Below, piece by piece: positions 51,701 to 54,700 of a stretch of 64,000 nucleotides of DNA. A model generated the notes under the pieces. That model was not told the origin of the DNA. It worked only from the letters and a program-made list of their open reading frames with translations, and made no database searches. A program made the position numbers and the translations under genes. Every line of letters starts with the position of its first letter. The stretch's first letter is position 1. Source of the DNA: Branchinecta lynchi (taxonomy: Eukaryota; Arthropoda; Branchiopoda; Anostraca; Branchinectidae); NCBI GenBank assembly GCA_023053575.1, contig JAKZAP010000017.1, positions 3,107,501 to 3,171,500 of the forward strand, read 5' to 3'.

Positions 51701-54700
51701 TGATCCTGCGAACGAACTACCATACTTGTCCAGAAATAAATAAAGTTCAGAAGCGAATTCAGCGTATCTCCTTGTCCGTATAAAGAGCATCTAATCAACT
51801 TCAAGTAAAACTTCTTATACAAAAATCCGGTTTCAACCGGATTTCGAACAAGCTATATGTCCCGGTAAAAAAAAAGATTGTCATATACAGATTCAGTGTG
51901 TCTTCTTACCCCTAAATATGTCATCTAATCAACTTCAAATAAAACTTTTGATTTCAACAAATTTTCCGGTTTGGCCTGATTCCGGGCGAACAAGTTGTCC
52001 GGGTAGAAAATACTTTTCAAATAAGTATTCAGCATGTCTTCTTACCGTTAAATCGAACACACTTGGTTTCTTATGTCTTCTTACAAGTAAAAAATCGTAG
52101 CGAATCTGTAGCTTCGTGGCGCTACTTTCTCTTGTATGGCGAACGAAAAAACGGGCTTTTTTGCGAATATTCGCGTCGGTGTGAACCAGTGCCGTATCCA
52201 GGGGGGTAGGGGGTTCCCCCCCCCCCCGAAACATGCAAAAATAGTCGTTTTTATAGGCTCTGCTATGTAATTTTTACTTTTTGGTCTACCCGCGGGCTAC
52301 CCCCTGAAATAAATTCCTGGATACGAACCATCATAAAACCTAGTTCGTTTACAAAACGATGGATGAGTTAGAGCAAGCTTATTTGTTCGTTTTGTTAAAG
52401 CGGGCCAGAAAAAAATGGTATTTCTGCAACATACACAATGCTAACCATCCGTACTGTCACTATGAATGTTTAAAACCACTAAAAACACCGTAAAACAATG
52501 AGCTAATTAAAAAAACCCACCAAATTTCCTAGGTTTGAAATAACTCTGTCTGAACTAAATCTCAGCCGATTATCCCGGACAGCTGTTATGGCACGTAGGG
52601 AGCCAAGGCTCAAAATAATAATTTTTATCTAATGCTCCATGTGTTTATTACAAATACAAATAAATTAAAAACCAAAACCAGTGTGGTACCTCTGAAGACA
52701 TAAAAAAATTACCAATTAGGTCTTTTAATTCTTTGCTAATCAATCCTGGAAAATCTCGTCATCTAGAAACGAAGACTTTCGGCGTGGGTTTTTTCTCGAG
52801 CCGAAACAGCAACCCGGCAATCGCGTTCAATTCAAAATAAACCTTTGGCATGCGATACAAGAAAAGGTAAACGGAATGTTTGGATTAGGACTTTAATAAC
52901 CAAATCCTCTCAAATACAAAGGCAGCACGTGGCGTCCCCTTAGCGAATATTAACCGGATGATGTGAGATTAAACCAGGAATCCAAATCTCGGAGGCAACA
53001 AGGATATTTCGAAACACGCAATGGAGAAGAAAAGATGAGAGACTGGAATGAGAGAAATACTAACGAATGGGACAAATCCATAGTTCATATACCTAGTGGC
53101 AATTCCAGAATAGGGGGCAAGAAAGCTAAGCCAGAAAGTGTCAGTCGAAGATAAAAATAAACCACTAAGGGTGAGTCTTCACCTTCCGGAATCTGGGTTC
53201 CCAGATTTTTCGAGAATTTTTTGAATTTCTTCTGCGATACTTAAAAATTCCGGGAATCTGGAAGTTCAAAAGCCCCTTTTTTCCGGATTATTTATACTGT
53301 CAAAGAATAATCTGGAAGCCCAGATTCCGGAAGTTCAGGGAGGTGAAGACCGGACTTAAGTCTATCTTCGGTGAGTGAAATCTGGGTGGCAACAATAGAT
53401 ATGTCGTTGTTCACAAGGAAAGACAAATCTATTGTTCATACAGCTAGTGGAAATTCCAGACTAGGGGGCAAGAAAGCTAGGCCAGAAAGTGTCTGTCGTA
53501 GATAAAGACAAACCATTAAGTCTATCTTCGGTGGGTCAGATCTGGGTGGCAACAACAGAAATGTCGTTATTCACAAGGGAAAGAAAAAGGCAGAGACTAG
53601 AATGAAGAGGAACACATCGATCCTTCTTTGGGTAGTAGCAGTTACAAACTAGAAAGAGAGGGAGCTAAGCCAAAACTGTCAGCCGAAAAAAAGGTTTTCT
53701 GTCGGTTCTTCCTTTTACCTGTTTTAATTATTTTTGTTTGAAAGACAACGGGCTGGTCTGGTATTCGATTACTGAATCCACTGTTTAAGGATTTTTAACT
53801 GTTTGTTTACAGCACTGTTTTTGTAAGTATAACTGTGGCGAAAGTATTTATTCCGCCACTGTTTAACCAAGTGATTGAGCTTAAACCAAACCCGTGTATC
53901 TATGCTCTAGAATGGAATGGATCGACGAAGTTAAGATGGCATGTGTAGTTTTATTCAGACAGATCAGATAGAAGTTGCGAGCAGCAAACATCTAACAGTT
54001 TCCTCATATGTATTGGTGCATTACAGTTATTGGGTAAAGTTCGGTTCTAAAGTCCTGCAAGTTCAATATGTTGTTGCAGATACCATGGTATCTGATACCA
54101 CGGTCTGAAGTCTTTTTCGCTTAACGTGGTATCTCATACCATGATCAAAAGGCTTGGTTGCAGTCACTGTGGTATCTGGCCAGTTACAATGGTATCCAAT
54201 ATTCAGCTACCACGGTCCCGTCCGTGGTAATTGAACATGGTATCTGCAAATGTAATCAAACTTTCATCATCACCAAAACAAGAGCCTAAGTTTTTGTCAA
54301 ATAGGTCAGAAAGAAGTTTGGCACTTGTGATGCGAGCGGATAACTGTATTTTTGGGGTGATGACGTCTAAAAGCGCAAAGTCGGCAAAGTTCGGTTTTGC
54401 AAAGCAACCGTGGTAACAGCAAAAACGCAACTAACAATTATGAACTACCTGAACCAAACAAACCATTATTCCTAAAGGGGCAAACAAAAATAATAAGGGT
54501 CATAGCTTATCTGGAACGAGGAGGAAGTAGTTTCGAGGACAGCGATTGGTCGTTGGCTCCTCCTTTACGGGAGGGGTTAAGTAGTGGCAAGTGGCATGTG
54601 GGCGGCCTTGGAGGAGGAGCTAAGTGAATCATATGACCAAATGAGATAACTTACTTGCGCTTTTTGTGGAGTAGCTTCTTCCGATATCCGCCAAGGAACG

